In this document: one piece after another, positions 15,970 to 26,480 of the stretch
Layout of the letters: every line of letters begins with the position of its first letter
How positions within the stretch are numbered: the first letter of the stretch is position 1
Assembly: GCA_046565505.1 (NCBI GenBank)
Contig: JBKHYJ010000045.1
Coordinates: forward strand, 1-64,000
Reading direction: 5' to 3'
Length of the DNA stretch: 64,000 nucleotides
From: JBKHYJ01 sp046565505
Lineage (GTDB): Bacteria; Acidobacteriota; Blastocatellia; UBA7656
The notes under the pieces: model-generated
What the model saw: the letters and a program-made list of their open reading frames with translations, nothing else
Databases searched by the model: none
Told to the model about the DNA's origin: nothing
Position numbers and translations under genes: made by a program

Positions 15970-17424
15970 ATGCGTAGAGCAAAGATAGTCGCAACAATAG
16001 GGCCTGCGTCGGAGTCCGAGGAGCAGTTGCGGAAGCTGATGCTCGCGGGTATGGATGTGGCGCGCATCAACATGTCGCATGGCGAGCGCGAGCACCACGG
16101 CGCCGTGATAGACCGCATCCGCCGGGTGGCTCATGAGTTGAGCAAGCCCGTCGCGGTCATGCTCGATCTTTCGGGGCCAAAGATTCGCACGGGCAAGCTC
16201 CGCGGAGGCCAGGCGCAGCTCGAGGGCGGCGCCGAATTGCGCATCACGTCCGAAGACATAATAGGCGACGCCTCGCGCTTCTCTGCCAGTTACGCCTTGC
16301 TCGCGCGCGAGGTAAAGCCCGGCGACCGCATACTGATAAGCGATGGCGAGATCGAGCTTCAGGTGACGGGCACGGCGGCCGACGACGTCATAGCCCGCGT
16401 CGTCCACGGAGGCGTGCTGGGGGAGCACAAAGGTATTAATTTGCCGGGCGCGCAGATTTCAATACCCTCTGTCACGGAAAAGGACATCGCGGACCTTCGC
16501 TTCGGCATAGAGCATGACGTAGACATAGTCGCGCAGTCATTCGTCCGAAGCGCGGATGATTGCCTCCGCGCGCGGGAAATGATAAAGGAGTTCGACAGCC
16601 ATGCGCGCCTCATAGCCAAGATCGAAAAGCCCGAGGCGGTCGAGAATTTCAGCGAGATACTCAAGGCGGCCGATGGCGTCATGGTCGCGCGCGGGGACCT
16701 CGCCGTGGAGACTTCGACCGAGCGCGTCCCCGTGCTACAGAAGCAGATAATCCGCGAGGCCCTTCTGTCGGAGAAGAGAATCATCACGGCGACTCAGATG
16801 CTTCAATCTATGATCGAAAACCCGAGGCCGACGCGCGCAGAAGCGTCCGACGTTTCAAACGCCATCCTTGACGGGTCGGACGCGGTGATGCTGTCGGGCG
16901 AAACGGCGGTCGGCAGCTTCCCGGTCGAGTCCGTGATGATGATGGACCGCATCATCCGCTCGACCGAAGACATTTTCGCGCCCTCAAGCACCGTGATGAG
17001 GCAAACCATATTCGGCCGCCGCTCGGGCTCTTATGGGCGGGCCGTCTCGGAAGCGGCCGTCTTCGCGGCCGAGGAGGCGGGCTGCCCGCTGATTGTAGTC
17101 ATCACGCAGAGCGGGCACATGGCGAGGCGCATCGCGTCGCTGCGGCCCCGCCAGCGCATCATCGCGCTAACCACCAGCGCCCGCGCGCGCCGCCAGCTCG
17201 CCATCGTTTGGGGCGTCGAGCCGTACCCGCTCGACGAGTGCTCCCCGGCGGCGGACGACCTGCTCCAATGCGCAGACAGGGCGCTGGTTCAGCATAACCT
17301 GGCCGAGCGGGGCGAGAGCGTGGTGGTGATGGCGGGGCGGCTTAAAGATATTACGATATCGCTCTCGATGAAATTGCACCATGTCGGCGATTTCACCCCG
17401 CGGGCGACCGCAGACGAAGGGTAG
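15970..17424 (+). CDS. pyk: pyruvate kinase
   Basis: A 484-residue enzyme converting phosphoenolpyruvate and ADP to pyruvate and ATP. Visible signatures are NMSHG, the ARLIAKIEKPEAV active-site region, MVARGDLAVE and the C-terminal ITQSGHMAR domain. The motif around residue 71 reads LSGPKIRTG, with Lys where K+-dependent enzymes have Glu (GPEIRTG). By the known rule this predicts a K+-independent enzyme. Length is normal. Confidence 0.96.
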   Translation: MRRAKIVATIGPASESEEQLRKLMLAGMDVARINMSHGEREHHGAVIDRIRRVAHELSKPVAVMLDLSGPKIRTGKLRGGQAQLEGGAELRITSEDIIGDASRFSASYALLAREVKPGDRILISDGEIELQVTGTAADDVIARVVHGGVLGEHKGINLPGAQISIPSVTEKDIADLRFGIEHDVDIVAQSFVRSADDCLRAREMIKEFDSHARLIAKIEKPEAVENFSEILKAADGVMVARGDLAVETSTERVPVLQKQIIREALLSEKRIITATQMLQSMIENPRPTRAEASDVSNAILDGSDAVMLSGETAVGSFPVESVMMMDRIIRSTEDIFAPSSTVMRQTIFGRRSGSYGRAVSEAAVFAAEEAGCPLIVVITQSGHMARRIASLRPRQRIIALTTSARARRQLAIVWGVEPYPLDECSPAADDLLQCADRALVQHNLAERGESVVVMAGRLKDITISLSMKLHHVGDFTPRATADEG

Positions 17425-17669
17425 GTGACCTCGCGTGAGATCGCGTATGCCGGTATTAGTTCTACGATTTCAAATCCCGGATTTCAAGCTTGTAACCTCG
17501 CACCTTTTACCTTCGCCCCGGTGACTGCGGGCGTTGAGGGGAGGGCCCGTTTCCCCTTTGCGGCCCCGTGTAGGGAACCTCGCCGCGCGCCGGGCGTTTA
17601 TACGGGCGAGCTGCGAGGCCGTGTCTTACGGGCCGGCGGAATGGCAGCGCCGGGCGCGCGGGATAAACT

Positions 17670-18857
17670 ATGGCAGCAAGAGCAAGCTCATCCCGGTTCA
17701 TAACTCGCCACCTGTGGTCCGTAAGGCATTGTTATGAGTTCGCGCGGCGACGGGTGACTGCGCGGTCCGCCATAAAAATCTCGATCATCATTTTCGCCCT
17801 GGCGCTGGCGCTGATCCCCATCCCCGCCGCGCTGGTCGAGCGCCTCTATTCCAACGGCCTGTACCCGAATCTGCAATCGGTATCGACGCCCGTCGCGAAT
17901 CTCATCCCCTTCGCATTGGTCGACGTATTGATCGCCTCGGTTTTCGTCGGTCTGCCCGCGTGGTGGGCCGTGCGCGTAGCCGGGGCCGGGCGGGGGCGCC
18001 GTAAGATGGCGGCCGCGCGCTTAGCGTTCCACACCCTTACGCTGGCGGCGGTTATTTTCCTCGCCTTTCAACTGCTATGGGGGTTCAATTACGAGCGCGA
18101 GCCGTTAGCTTCCAAGTTGGATTACGACGAGGAGCGGCTGACCGGGGAAGCGTTGAGGCAGTTGAGGCGCGTCAGCGTCGAGAACCTCAACGCGGAATCG
18201 GCCGAGGCGCACTATGGCCCCCCGGTCGAAGAGGAAGTGTGGCGCGAGCATTTGCACGCGTCTTTCGACGAGACTGTAATTCGGTTAGGCAACAGCCGCG
18301 GCATCGCGGCCGCCGTGCCTAAAACATCGCTGCTGAATTTTTACCTCAGGGCGGCAGGCATCGAGGGGTTCATCAACCCATTCGGTCACGAAGTTATACT
18401 TGATTCCGAGATATTCCCATTCGAGAAGCCCTTCCTGCTCGCCCATGAATGGGCGCACCTGGCCGGGTTCGCCGACGAGTCCGAGGCCAGCTTTGTCGGG
18501 CTGCTGGCCTGCCTGAGGTCGGACGTGCCCGCGCTGCGTTACTCTGCTTTGTTGGCCCTTTATCAATACATGCCGCGAACGGCGCCCGCCGCCCCGGGCG
18601 AGGCCAAGCCTGTTATGGGTCTGGAGCCGCCGCCCGAACTCGCGCCCGAAGTCATAGCCGATTTGAAAGCCATCAGCGAGCGGGATAACAAGCACAGGAA
18701 TGTGACCGTCAGCCGCATGCAGTGGGCAGTTTATGATCGTTTCCTGAAAGCCAATCGCGTGCGTGCGGGCGTCGGCAGCTACAGCCGGTTCGTCCGCCTC
18801 GTGCTGGGCACGCGCTTTGACCTCGACTGGACGCCCGTCGTCCGGCAGGGCTCTTGA
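17670..18857 (+). CDS. DUF3810 family membrane protein with HExxH motif
   Basis: A 395-residue protein. Three hydrophobic segments lie near residues 36-55, 77-98 and 118-135, followed by a soluble region. The metallopeptidase-like motif HEWAH occurs in LLAHEWAHLAGFADESEA, with a downstream Glu that could be the third zinc ligand. The family is DUF3810 by similarity; the function is not established, but a membrane-bound zinc peptidase is plausible. The start is uncertain because no ribosome site is evident. It converges with a small minus-strand gene two bases beyond its stop. Confidence 0.75.
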   Translation: MAARASSSRFITRHLWSVRHCYEFARRRVTARSAIKISIIIFALALALIPIPAALVERLYSNGLYPNLQSVSTPVANLIPFALVDVLIASVFVGLPAWWAVRVAGAGRGRRKMAAARLAFHTLTLAAVIFLAFQLLWGFNYEREPLASKLDYDEERLTGEALRQLRRVSVENLNAESAEAHYGPPVEEEVWREHLHASFDETVIRLGNSRGIAAAVPKTSLLNFYLRAAGIEGFINPFGHEVILDSEIFPFEKPFLLAHEWAHLAGFADESEASFVGLLACLRSDVPALRYSALLALYQYMPRTAPAAPGEAKPVMGLEPPPELAPEVIADLKAISERDNKHRNVTVSRMQWAVYDRFLKANRVRAGVGSYSRFVRLVLGTRFDLDWTPVVRQGS

Positions 18858-18859
18858 AA

Positions 18860-19108
18860 TCACTCGCCCGCCATCTGCCGCTCTAAGTACCAATCGCCAT
18901 CGCCTCGGCGGACGAGGACCAGCACCGACCCCGCTTCGGTTAAAACTCTGTAGCGGCGTGACCGCGCCTTAGAGCCCAACGATTCTTCAACCGATGAGCT
19001 TAGCAGGCGAACAACAACGTGCTCGCGGCCACCGTCGCGCACGCGGCGAGGCCGTTCGTCGGCGCGCCCTCCCGCGTAGCATTCAACCTGCACCCGCCGC
19101 GGCTTCAT
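18860..19108 (-). CDS. small conserved protein, DUF6504-like
   Basis: An 82-residue protein reading MKPRRVQVECYAGGRADERP at the start and RRYRVLTEAGSVLVLVRRG followed by DGDWYLERQ at the end. This pattern (VECYSG, PRRF, RYRV, DGDWxL) resembles a family of small proteins found near DNA-repair genes, recalled as DUF6504. The frame could begin at 19144. It is convergent with the DUF3810 gene. The rest of 19109-19290 shows no supported gene. Confidence 0.55.
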   Translation of the reverse strand: MKPRRVQVECYAGGRADERPRRVRDGGREHVVVRLLSSSVEESLGSKARSRRYRVLTEAGSVLVLVRRGDGDWYLERQMAGE

Positions 19109-19290
19109 ACGGAGATCATGTCTTATTTCGCCCGCAGCCGCCATTTGTTATCACAAGCCTGTTAACGCCGGCCTGGCGCGCCGAGAGCATGGGGCATGCG
19201 GGGTGATGATAAAACTCACACGCGACTCCTCACGGGCGGTTAGTGAAAGGAAGAAATAGGTACTTCTGTGGTACTATCATTGTTCTGCCG

Positions 19291-20169
<879 letters not shown>

Positions 20170-20173
20170 AATC

Positions 20174-22096
20174 GTGCGCGCGTCCCTGTTTGAAACTCTC
20201 GATGACAATCGCGGCGCGGCGCGATTTGTTTTCGGCCCCGAACCTTCAAGAGATAATCCTGCGAGTGGGGCCGCCGGCCGTGCGCGGCTGCTCAGTGCTT
20301 TCCTGGCCATCGCCCTGGTCACTTTCCTACTGCGCATATTCTATTCGACGCACCTGTATCAGGATGACGGGCTGTGGTTCACCGCCGCCGAGGAGCTATT
20401 GCGAGGTAAGGCGCTTTATCGCGAAATTTATTTCGATAAGCCGCCCGGCCTCGCGCTGGTATACGCGGGATTGTTCAAGGTCTTCGGGGCGCACATACTT
20501 ACCATCAGGCTGTTTACCATCGCCTACTCGCTGGCGATTTCAGGCGTGCTTTACCTGTTCGGAGCATGGCTTTACGGCGGGAGGACGGGGTTAGTTGCCG
20601 CGGCAATGTTCGCCGTATTCAGCACGACCTACACGGCGGGGCATGTCCAGGGATTAAACACCGATTTCATGATGGCGCTGCCTTACACGGCGGGCGCTTA
20701 CCTTCTGATTCGCTCTCGCGCAGACGTGTTTCATAAGGCGGCTGCGGCGAATCATAGCGCATGGTCAGCCTTTGCGGGAGGCGTTCTCGTGGGCATCGCC
20801 TCACAGGTCAATCCTAAAGCTATATTCGACCTGATCTTCTTCGCGCTGGCCCTCTTCATTGCGCGCAGGGGGGCTCTCAAATCTATGGCGCTTGCCGTCG
20901 CAGGGTTCGCCGCCGGGGCAGCCCCCTTCTTGATCTATGTCGCGGCGGGTGGGGCGCTGCTCGCTTATTGGCATTACGTGTGGGAGTGGGGCTCGCTGTA
21001 CGCGAGTTATTACCCCGCGGCGTGGGCGGCAGTATCCGCTTTGCGACAGACGGCTGATTATTTTGCGCTTAACAATACGCTGCTCGCCGCCTTGATCTTT
21101 GTCGCCGTGACCGCGACGAGGCGGGCCCTCGCGCGCCGTCGGAGGGGCGCGAAACTGGCTCCGGGGGCCGGTTCCACGGCTCGCGCCATGTTCGTGGCCG
21201 ACGCGACGATGCTCCTGTGGTTCGCCGTCTCATACTCCGGGGTCGCCCTGGGCGGGAGATTTTTCGGTCACTACTTCTACCAAATCATTCCCGCCCTTTG
21301 CCTGATCGGCGCGCGCGGCGTGATGGGCATGGCGCGGGCGGTTGCGGCGCGCGGCAAGGCGGCCCGCGAGGCTGCGGGCGGGCGGCCTGGCGAGCGCGGC
21401 GAGGCCGAGCGCGTCTGTGACGTTCGCGGCAATCGCGCTCTTAAGATTCTCTCCGCGGCGCTCATTTTAGGCTTCGCCTTCACGCTGGTCAGATTTCATG
21501 GCAGGACTGTCGTGCTCGCCTCCGACTGGGCGCGGGGAGTAAAGAGCGCGCAAACGACCGGGTGGCTCCACGAGAGATTGAACCGCGAAGAGCGCAGGGT
21601 GGCGGCGCAGGTGAAGAATATGGATGGCGCCCCTGACGTGGCGGACCGCCTGGGCACAGAAGCTATGCGCGGCGACAGCCCGCGCGCGACCGGGGCCGAG
21701 GGCCCATCCGATTACCTCTTCGTGTGGGGCTACCGGCCCGAGATTTACTATTGGTCGGGCCTCGTACCTGCGTCGAGGTACTTGAGCACGCAGCCGCTCA
21801 CGGGCGTCCCTGGCGACGTTCATTACTTCGCCGACCAGTACCGCTCACTGCTCGAAGACCAGGCCACGGCCGCGGCACGCGCGGAGCTTCTCGGCGACCT
21901 TGAACGGACACGGCCTGAATACATCATAGACGAGTTGGGCGCGTTCAATTCGGGCCTCGCGATCATGAATTACCCGGAGCTACGCGAATTCATGGATGGG
22001 TACAAGAGCCTTGGTATGGTCGAGCGGTTCGTGGTCTACCGGCGTAAAGATTTCACAAAGAATTATCGCAGGCGAAATCCCGGCGCGCGGCCTTGA
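20174..22096 (+). CDS. PMT/ArnT-like membrane glycosyltransferase
   Basis: A 640-residue polytopic protein. After a short cytoplasmic leader it has about ten transmembrane segments. The first extracytoplasmic loop carries the GT-C signature YQDDGLWFTAAEELLRGK, with the catalytic DD, followed by YFDKPPG. The C-terminal 200 residues are soluble. GT39/GT83 members use polyprenyl-linked sugars to modify proteins or lipid A. A GTG at 20174 is the most likely start; the frame is open upstream into ttcA. Confidence 0.82.
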   Translation: MRASLFETLDDNRGAARFVFGPEPSRDNPASGAAGRARLLSAFLAIALVTFLLRIFYSTHLYQDDGLWFTAAEELLRGKALYREIYFDKPPGLALVYAGLFKVFGAHILTIRLFTIAYSLAISGVLYLFGAWLYGGRTGLVAAAMFAVFSTTYTAGHVQGLNTDFMMALPYTAGAYLLIRSRADVFHKAAAANHSAWSAFAGGVLVGIASQVNPKAIFDLIFFALALFIARRGALKSMALAVAGFAAGAAPFLIYVAAGGALLAYWHYVWEWGSLYASYYPAAWAAVSALRQTADYFALNNTLLAALIFVAVTATRRALARRRRGAKLAPGAGSTARAMFVADATMLLWFAVSYSGVALGGRFFGHYFYQIIPALCLIGARGVMGMARAVAARGKAAREAAGGRPGERGEAERVCDVRGNRALKILSAALILGFAFTLVRFHGRTVVLASDWARGVKSAQTTGWLHERLNREERRVAAQVKNMDGAPDVADRLGTEAMRGDSPRATGAEGPSDYLFVWGYRPEIYYWSGLVPASRYLSTQPLTGVPGDVHYFADQYRSLLEDQATAAARAELLGDLERTRPEYIIDELGAFNSGLAIMNYPELREFMDGYKSLGMVERFVVYRRKDFTKNYRRRNPGARP

Positions 22097-22202
22097 GGGT
22101 CGGGGACTCGTGGCTCGCGACTGCGACCCTACCGGTGAGGGCATCCCGCTTGCCCCACATGAGCGCCATCCGTCGTGGCGGCGATCATCAGATTATAGAT
22201 AA

Positions 22203-23021
22203 CTACTCGGCGAGTATTTCTGACAGGCGTGCGCGATTGCCCAGAAGGCACGCATGTCCCGCGCCCTCTACAACCCTTACTCTGGCATCAGGCACCCGCG
22301 CAGCCATCCGGCGGGCCTCGCTGGCGGAACGAATGAGCCTGTCTTTTTCGCCCGCTATGAAGAGCGTCGGCGCTTGAATCTCCGGGAGTCGGTCCTCTAC
22401 GTCGAACTCTGAAATAAGCTGTAAGCGGCGCGCGTAGCCTTCGCCTTTCACCGTGCGAATAGCTTTGAAGAAGCGGCGGCGGTCTTCGCGGCTTACGCCA
22501 TCCGCGTAGAGGCCGAGCGTGCTCGCCGCTAACCGCACGGGCCAGAGCGCTTGGAAAGGCAATACGGCAGCGCACAGCGCCGCGAATCTAACCCTGATGC
22601 GGTTACGAAATCGCGGGAAGGAGTTGACCACGACCAGTCTTTGGACCATCCGCGGGTGACGGAGCGCGAAGGCGAGAGCTACGGTTCCGCCGAATGATTC
22701 TCCGAGGATGGTTGCACGCTCTTCCCCCAGGCCGCGGATGATGCCTGCCACGTCGTCCGTGAGGTCGTCATAGGTGAATTTACCGTCGTCGCGCGAGCGG
22801 TATGTCACTACGCGGTAGGAGCGCGAAAGTGAAGGGGCCTGCTTGAAGAATAGCTGCCCGGTGCCGTCCAGCCCCGCGATATAAACGAGCAGCGGGCCTG
22901 AGCCTGTGACGGCAGTTTGTGGGCGGGCGACGTGCGGGGCCGGGTCAGCGGTGACCTGCGAGTCTTTAATGACGTGCGGGGCAGGTTCTAATTCTTGGCC
23001 CGTGTTTTTGACTTCCATCAT
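22203..23021 (-). CDS. alpha/beta-hydrolase fold protein
   Basis: A 272-residue hydrolase. The nucleophile elbow GESFGG places Ser at residue 109. FIAGEKDRLI holds the acid and GAGHACLL the catalytic His. No signal peptide is visible. The substrate is unknown; proteins of this type act on esters or lactones. It follows pyrF by 24 bp on the same strand. Confidence 0.82.
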   Translation of the reverse strand: MMEVKNTGQELEPAPHVIKDSQVTADPAPHVARPQTAVTGSGPLLVYIAGLDGTGQLFFKQAPSLSRSYRVVTYRSRDDGKFTYDDLTDDVAGIIRGLGEERATILGESFGGTVALAFALRHPRMVQRLVVVNSFPRFRNRIRVRFAALCAAVLPFQALWPVRLAASTLGLYADGVSREDRRRFFKAIRTVKGEGYARRLQLISEFDVEDRLPEIQAPTLFIAGEKDRLIRSASEARRMAARVPDARVRVVEGAGHACLLGNRARLSEILAE

Positions 23022-23045
23022 CTGGGCAGGTGATTCTTCCGTCTC

Positions 23046-23786
23046 TCACCCTCTGTCGATCTCTTCTAGTATGCGTTCGGCGGCGGCGCGCGGGTCGGGG
23101 CTGTCTGTGATGGCGCGCCCGACGACTATGAAATCGGCCCCGTCACGTATCGCATCGACGGGCGTAGCTATGCGCTTCTGATCGCCCTTCGCGGACCATG
23201 CGGGCCGAATGCCTGGCGTGAGAATGATGAACCGCTCGGCGGTGATAGTCTCGCGAATCAGGCGAATCTCCTGGGGGGACGCGACTATGCCATCGAGACC
23301 AGAGTCGCGTGCGAGCGTTGCGAGTCGAACGACTTCCGCCGTCAAATCGAGCGGGATGCCAACGTCAGCAAGGTCGGCCTTATCCATGCTGGTAAGGACT
23401 GTGACCCCCAGCACGGCCGGCCGGGTGATCCACAGCAGCCCGCGGTCGCCGACCGCATGGGCCGCGGCGCGCATCATCTCTGACCCGCCGAGCGTGTGCA
23501 CGTTGAGGATAGAGACGCCGAGCCTGGCCGCGGATTCGACTGCGCCGGCCACGGTGTTCGGAATGTCGTGGAATTTCAGGTCTAGGAAGACGCGCTCTCC
23601 CGAGGTGATTATCTCGCGGACGAGTTGCGGGCCTTCGGCGGTGAACAGTTGGCTCCCTATCTTGAACATGCCGACCAGGCCGCTCACCTGCTCTACGAGG
23701 CGGAGCGCGCTGTCACGGTCGGGCACGTCGAGGGGTACTATGACCCTGTCTTTGGGGCTTATTTGTTTCGGGTTTTTGTTCATCAT
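23046..23786 (-). CDS. pyrF: orotidine 5'-phosphate decarboxylase
   Basis: A 246-residue enzyme for the last step of UMP synthesis. The signature FLDLKFHDIPNTV carries the catalytic Lys and Asp. VIVPLDVPD at the start, and LTPGIRPA with IVVGRAITDSPDP near the end, bind phosphate. The starts 23786 and 23783 (double ATG) are equivalent; an extension to 23837 is unlikely. Other pyrimidine genes (pyrD, pyrK) lie 2.5 kb away on the same strand. Confidence 0.95.
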   Translation of the reverse strand: MMNKNPKQISPKDRVIVPLDVPDRDSALRLVEQVSGLVGMFKIGSQLFTAEGPQLVREIITSGERVFLDLKFHDIPNTVAGAVESAARLGVSILNVHTLGGSEMMRAAAHAVGDRGLLWITRPAVLGVTVLTSMDKADLADVGIPLDLTAEVVRLATLARDSGLDGIVASPQEIRLIRETITAERFIILTPGIRPAWSAKGDQKRIATPVDAIRDGADFIVVGRAITDSPDPRAAAERILEEIDRG

Positions 23787-24104
23787 CAGGTGATAATTTC
23801 GTTCGCCTGGCGGGGCCGCATGAGCCTGCCGGCTCAAGGCCGCGAGCCCTCCGCCCCCGGGCGCATACGCTCTTGGTCCTGTCCGCCTATTCGACTATAG
23901 CGGCGGGAAAAAGATGCTTCAAGCTAAGTTCGGGCGAAAAACGCTGGCGACAAGAAAGCGACCGAGGGTGATGATCATGTCCGGCGCGAGGGCACGATGG
24001 GGCGGGAATATCTGGGGCGGCTAAGAGCGCCTGCCCTTGAAACAGCGAATCTGGTCTATTTGCCGGAGCATATCATAAGAGTTACCGAGGCAGGCATCTT
24101 TCGG

Positions 24105-24545
24105 TCATGCGCCTCTAGCTCGCCGCCGGCCATCGCCATCAACGTCGTCGGCCGGGACCTCGCCCAGTTCTCGACTCGCGGAGCCCTGGCCCATCTTGAT
24201 CGCGCCATTGAATACGGCGCCCTCTTCGACCAGCAACACAGGAGTCAGGACGTCGCCGTGGACTCGCCCGGATTTGCGTATCTCTACCCTCGCCCGCGCG
24301 ATCAGGTTGCCGTGGAGCGCGCCATGTATTACGCAAGTGCCGACGTCCACCTCGGCTTCGATCCGGCCCGACTCGCCTACGACCAGAGTCCCGCTTTCGC
24401 TAGCCATCTTGCCATTCACCCTGCCATCGACCTGAAGCCTGTCGGCAAAAACTATATCGCCGGTTACCTCTATGCCGCGGCCGATCCAGCCGAAGTCTGA
24501 ATTCCCGCCGTCGCCTTTGACCAGTTTCATCCTGAATATCCCCAT
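24105..24545 (-). CDS. bactofilin family protein
   Basis: A 146-residue protein. Residues 20-120 form a right-handed beta-helix of the DUF583 type, with regular hydrophobic spacing: GIEVTGDIVFADRLQVDGRVNGKM and VVGESGRIEAEVDVGTCVIHGALHGN. Bactofilins self-assemble into cytoskeletal filaments that organise the cell wall or poles. The ends are disordered, as in the family. The 267 bp between it and pyrF shows no gene. Confidence 0.9.
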   Translation of the reverse strand: MGIFRMKLVKGDGGNSDFGWIGRGIEVTGDIVFADRLQVDGRVNGKMASESGTLVVGESGRIEAEVDVGTCVIHGALHGNLIARARVEIRKSGRVHGDVLTPVLLVEEGAVFNGAIKMGQGSASRELGEVPADDVDGDGRRRARGA

Positions 24546-24750
24546 ATTGAATTAAAGTGGATTCGCAGTCGCGTTCTCACGCAAGACGGATAAGGTGAAC
24601 CCGCAGAGGCAGCGCAATACGTAAAAGCAAACCTTAAAAGTGAATCTCTTTTCGATTTGATGAATCGTGGCAGCCAGCGTTATACGCCGTCATAGTAGGG
24701 AAGTCAAGCTTTGCGCCGCCTGACCCGCGGGGCGTATCCGAAAAGTAAAA

Positions 24751-24782
24751 GGGCCGCGACCTGCATAACTCGGTCGCGGCCC
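24751..24782 (-). terminator. rho-independent terminator of hsp20
   Basis: GGGCCGCGACC (24751-24761) and GGTCGCGGCCC (24772-24782) form a perfect 11-bp stem with a ten-base loop. On the minus strand the stem is followed by TTTTACTTTT. It lies 50 bp beyond the hsp20 stop. The remaining 24546-24750 shows no gene. Confidence 0.85.
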
Positions 24783-24831
24783 GCCAAACAATGAGCGCCG
24801 TAAGTCTCGGCCGTTCACTTAAGAAGTTGAA

Positions 24832-25317
24832 TTATCCCACGTTGACTTCGATCTGCTTCGGCTTCGCTTCTTCTTTCTTAGGAATGCTCAGGCGCAGCAT
24901 GCCATCCTTGAACTGCGCGTTGATCCCCTCGGTGTTAACGTTGGGCGGCAGCGTGAATGATCGGTAGAACTGGCCGTAGCTGCGCTCCACGCGATGATAG
25001 CCCTCGCGCTTGTCCTCGTTCTCCAGGCGGCGCTCGCCGCTGATCGACAGCGTGTTCTCGTGGAGGTTGACCTTGACGTCCTCGCGATTGACCTCAGGCA
25101 TTTCGAGCTTGATTATGAAAGAAGACTCGTCCTCGTAAATATCGACTGCCGGGGTCCAGGTGCTCAAGGCCACACCCTCGCCGGAGTTCTGCCCAACGCT
25201 ATTGTCGAAAAGCTGGTTGATGCCGCGCTGTAAGTTCAACAATTCGCGGAATGGGTCCACAGTCATGAAGTTGCGAAATGCCCGCGACGGGGCTAGCTGA
25301 GTTCCAGTCTTAGCCAT
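24832..25317 (-). CDS. small heat shock protein, Hsp20/alpha-crystallin family
   Basis: A 161-residue ATP-independent chaperone. The alpha-crystallin domain runs from about 53 to 148 (PAVDIYEDESSFIIKLEMP to GINAQFKDGMLRLSIPKKEE, with the usual GxLxxxxPK-type ending). The N-terminal arm has the DPFRELLNLQRGINQLF helix. GGAGG lies about nine bases before the ATG. It has its own consensus promoter, a structured leader and its own terminator, so it is a single-gene unit. Confidence 0.95.
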   Translation of the reverse strand: MAKTGTQLAPSRAFRNFMTVDPFRELLNLQRGINQLFDNSVGQNSGEGVALSTWTPAVDIYEDESSFIIKLEMPEVNREDVKVNLHENTLSISGERRLENEDKREGYHRVERSYGQFYRSFTLPPNVNTEGINAQFKDGMLRLSIPKKEEAKPKQIEVNVG

Positions 25318-25358
25318 AGTTCATTTCCTCCTTACTTAAAAATTAATCTGAGTTCGTC

Positions 25359-25379
25359 ACGGCTAATAAAATGAGCCGT
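25359..25379 (-). promoter_or_regulatory. inverted repeat with 9-base spacer in the hsp20 leader
   Basis: ACGGCT and AGCCGT are separated by nine bases, within the transcribed leader between the promoter and the ribosome site. The spacing matches that of CIRCE-type HrcA operators, but the arm sequence does not. It could instead be an RNA hairpin that senses temperature. Confidence 0.45.
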
Positions 25380-25421
25380 CATATCTGCGTTGTTCAACTC
25401 TCATTTTCGTACTACGACTGC

Positions 25422-25450
25422 ATTATAAAATCTGAGTGTATACGTGTCAA
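25422..25450 (-). promoter_or_regulatory. perfect sigma-70 consensus promoter of hsp20
   Basis: On the minus strand TTGACA (25445-25450), a 17-base spacer and TATAAT (25422-25427) match the housekeeping consensus in all 12 positions. Transcription would begin near 25415 and the leader would be about 98 bases. So strong a core promoter implies that a repressor or leader structure holds expression down in normal growth. Confidence 0.85.
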
Positions 25451-25537
25451 GAATTTTTTTAGAAAAAATTCGAGTTGTATGCGTGAGTCTATAAATGTTT
25501 AAATTTGAACAGTAAGGGAGGAATGCGGGTCCGTAGC

Positions 25538-26473
25538 TTAACCTTTTATTAAAGACCCTGTGAGGGTGCGAATACTATCAACGCCAGTGCGGTCGCAATA
25601 ATCGGACAGACCTGTGACGACCTTCATAGTAATGGCGGGGTCATAATAATTAGCTGTGCCTATCTGCACGGCTGTCGCGCCCGCGATTATAAATTCGAGT
25701 GCGTCCGCCGCCGATGCTATGCCGCCTATGCCTATGAGCGGCACGTCCACGGCGCAGGCCACTTCGTAGACCATGCGCACGGCGATGGGGCGGATCGCCG
25801 GGCCTGAAAGACCGCCCGTCCCGTAGTTCAGGCGGGGCCGGCGCGTATAGATGTCAATCGACATCCCTACGAGTGTGTTGATTAGAGAAAGCGAGTCTGC
25901 CCCCGCTTCGACGATGGCGCGGGCTAACAGCGCGACATCCGTAACGTTAGGCGATAGCTTCACGATGAGCGGCCGCCGCGAAGCCCGCCTGGCTCTTTCC
26001 GTTAGCCGAGCTGCGGCCGCGGGGGAGTTGCCTATGACGATGCCGCCCTCTTTGACGTTAGGGCACGAGATGTTCAGCTCGTAAGCGTCTACGCCTTCGC
26101 CGTCATTGAGAATCGTGATGGCCTCAATGTAGTCTTCGTCTGAGTACCCGAACACGTTAGCAATGACTCGCGTGTCGAAGCGTTTGAGGAGCGGGAGTTT
26201 TTCTTCCACGAACGCGCGGGCGCCGATATTTTGGAGCCCTATCGCGTTGAGCATGCCGCCGTGAGTTTCGATTATTCGAGGGGGAGGATTGCCCGGCAGC
26301 GGACGCGCCGACAGGCCCTTAGTTGAAAAGCCCCCTAGCCGATTGAGGTCAATCAGTTCGGCGAATTCAAGCCCGTAACCGAACGTGCCGGACGCGCCCA
26401 TGACGGGGTTGTTGAAGCGGACGCCCGCTATCTCGACGGCGAGCCTCGCATCATGATTGGTCGTGTTAGACAT
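25538..26473 (-). CDS. pyrD: dihydroorotate dehydrogenase, class 1B catalytic subunit
   Basis: A 311-residue FMN enzyme oxidising dihydroorotate to orotate. MGASGTFGYG, the active-site loop NISCPNVKEGG with catalytic Cys, and GIGGI/GATAVQIGTANY are visible. Cys as base and the adjacent pyrK define class 1B, which uses NAD+. Its start is seven bases after the pyrK stop, so translation is probably coupled. Confidence 0.95.
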   Translation of the reverse strand: MSNTTNHDARLAVEIAGVRFNNPVMGASGTFGYGLEFAELIDLNRLGGFSTKGLSARPLPGNPPPRIIETHGGMLNAIGLQNIGARAFVEEKLPLLKRFDTRVIANVFGYSDEDYIEAITILNDGEGVDAYELNISCPNVKEGGIVIGNSPAAAARLTERARRASRRPLIVKLSPNVTDVALLARAIVEAGADSLSLINTLVGMSIDIYTRRPRLNYGTGGLSGPAIRPIAVRMVYEVACAVDVPLIGIGGIASAADALEFIIAGATAVQIGTANYYDPAITMKVVTGLSDYCDRTGVDSIRTLTGSLIKG

Positions 26474-26480
26474 AAAGGCA

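Noticed and set aside
23997..24500. A 167-codon plus-strand frame
   Set aside because: It is the reverse of the bactofilin gene, whose beta-helix pattern is clear; the plus frame has no recognisable features.
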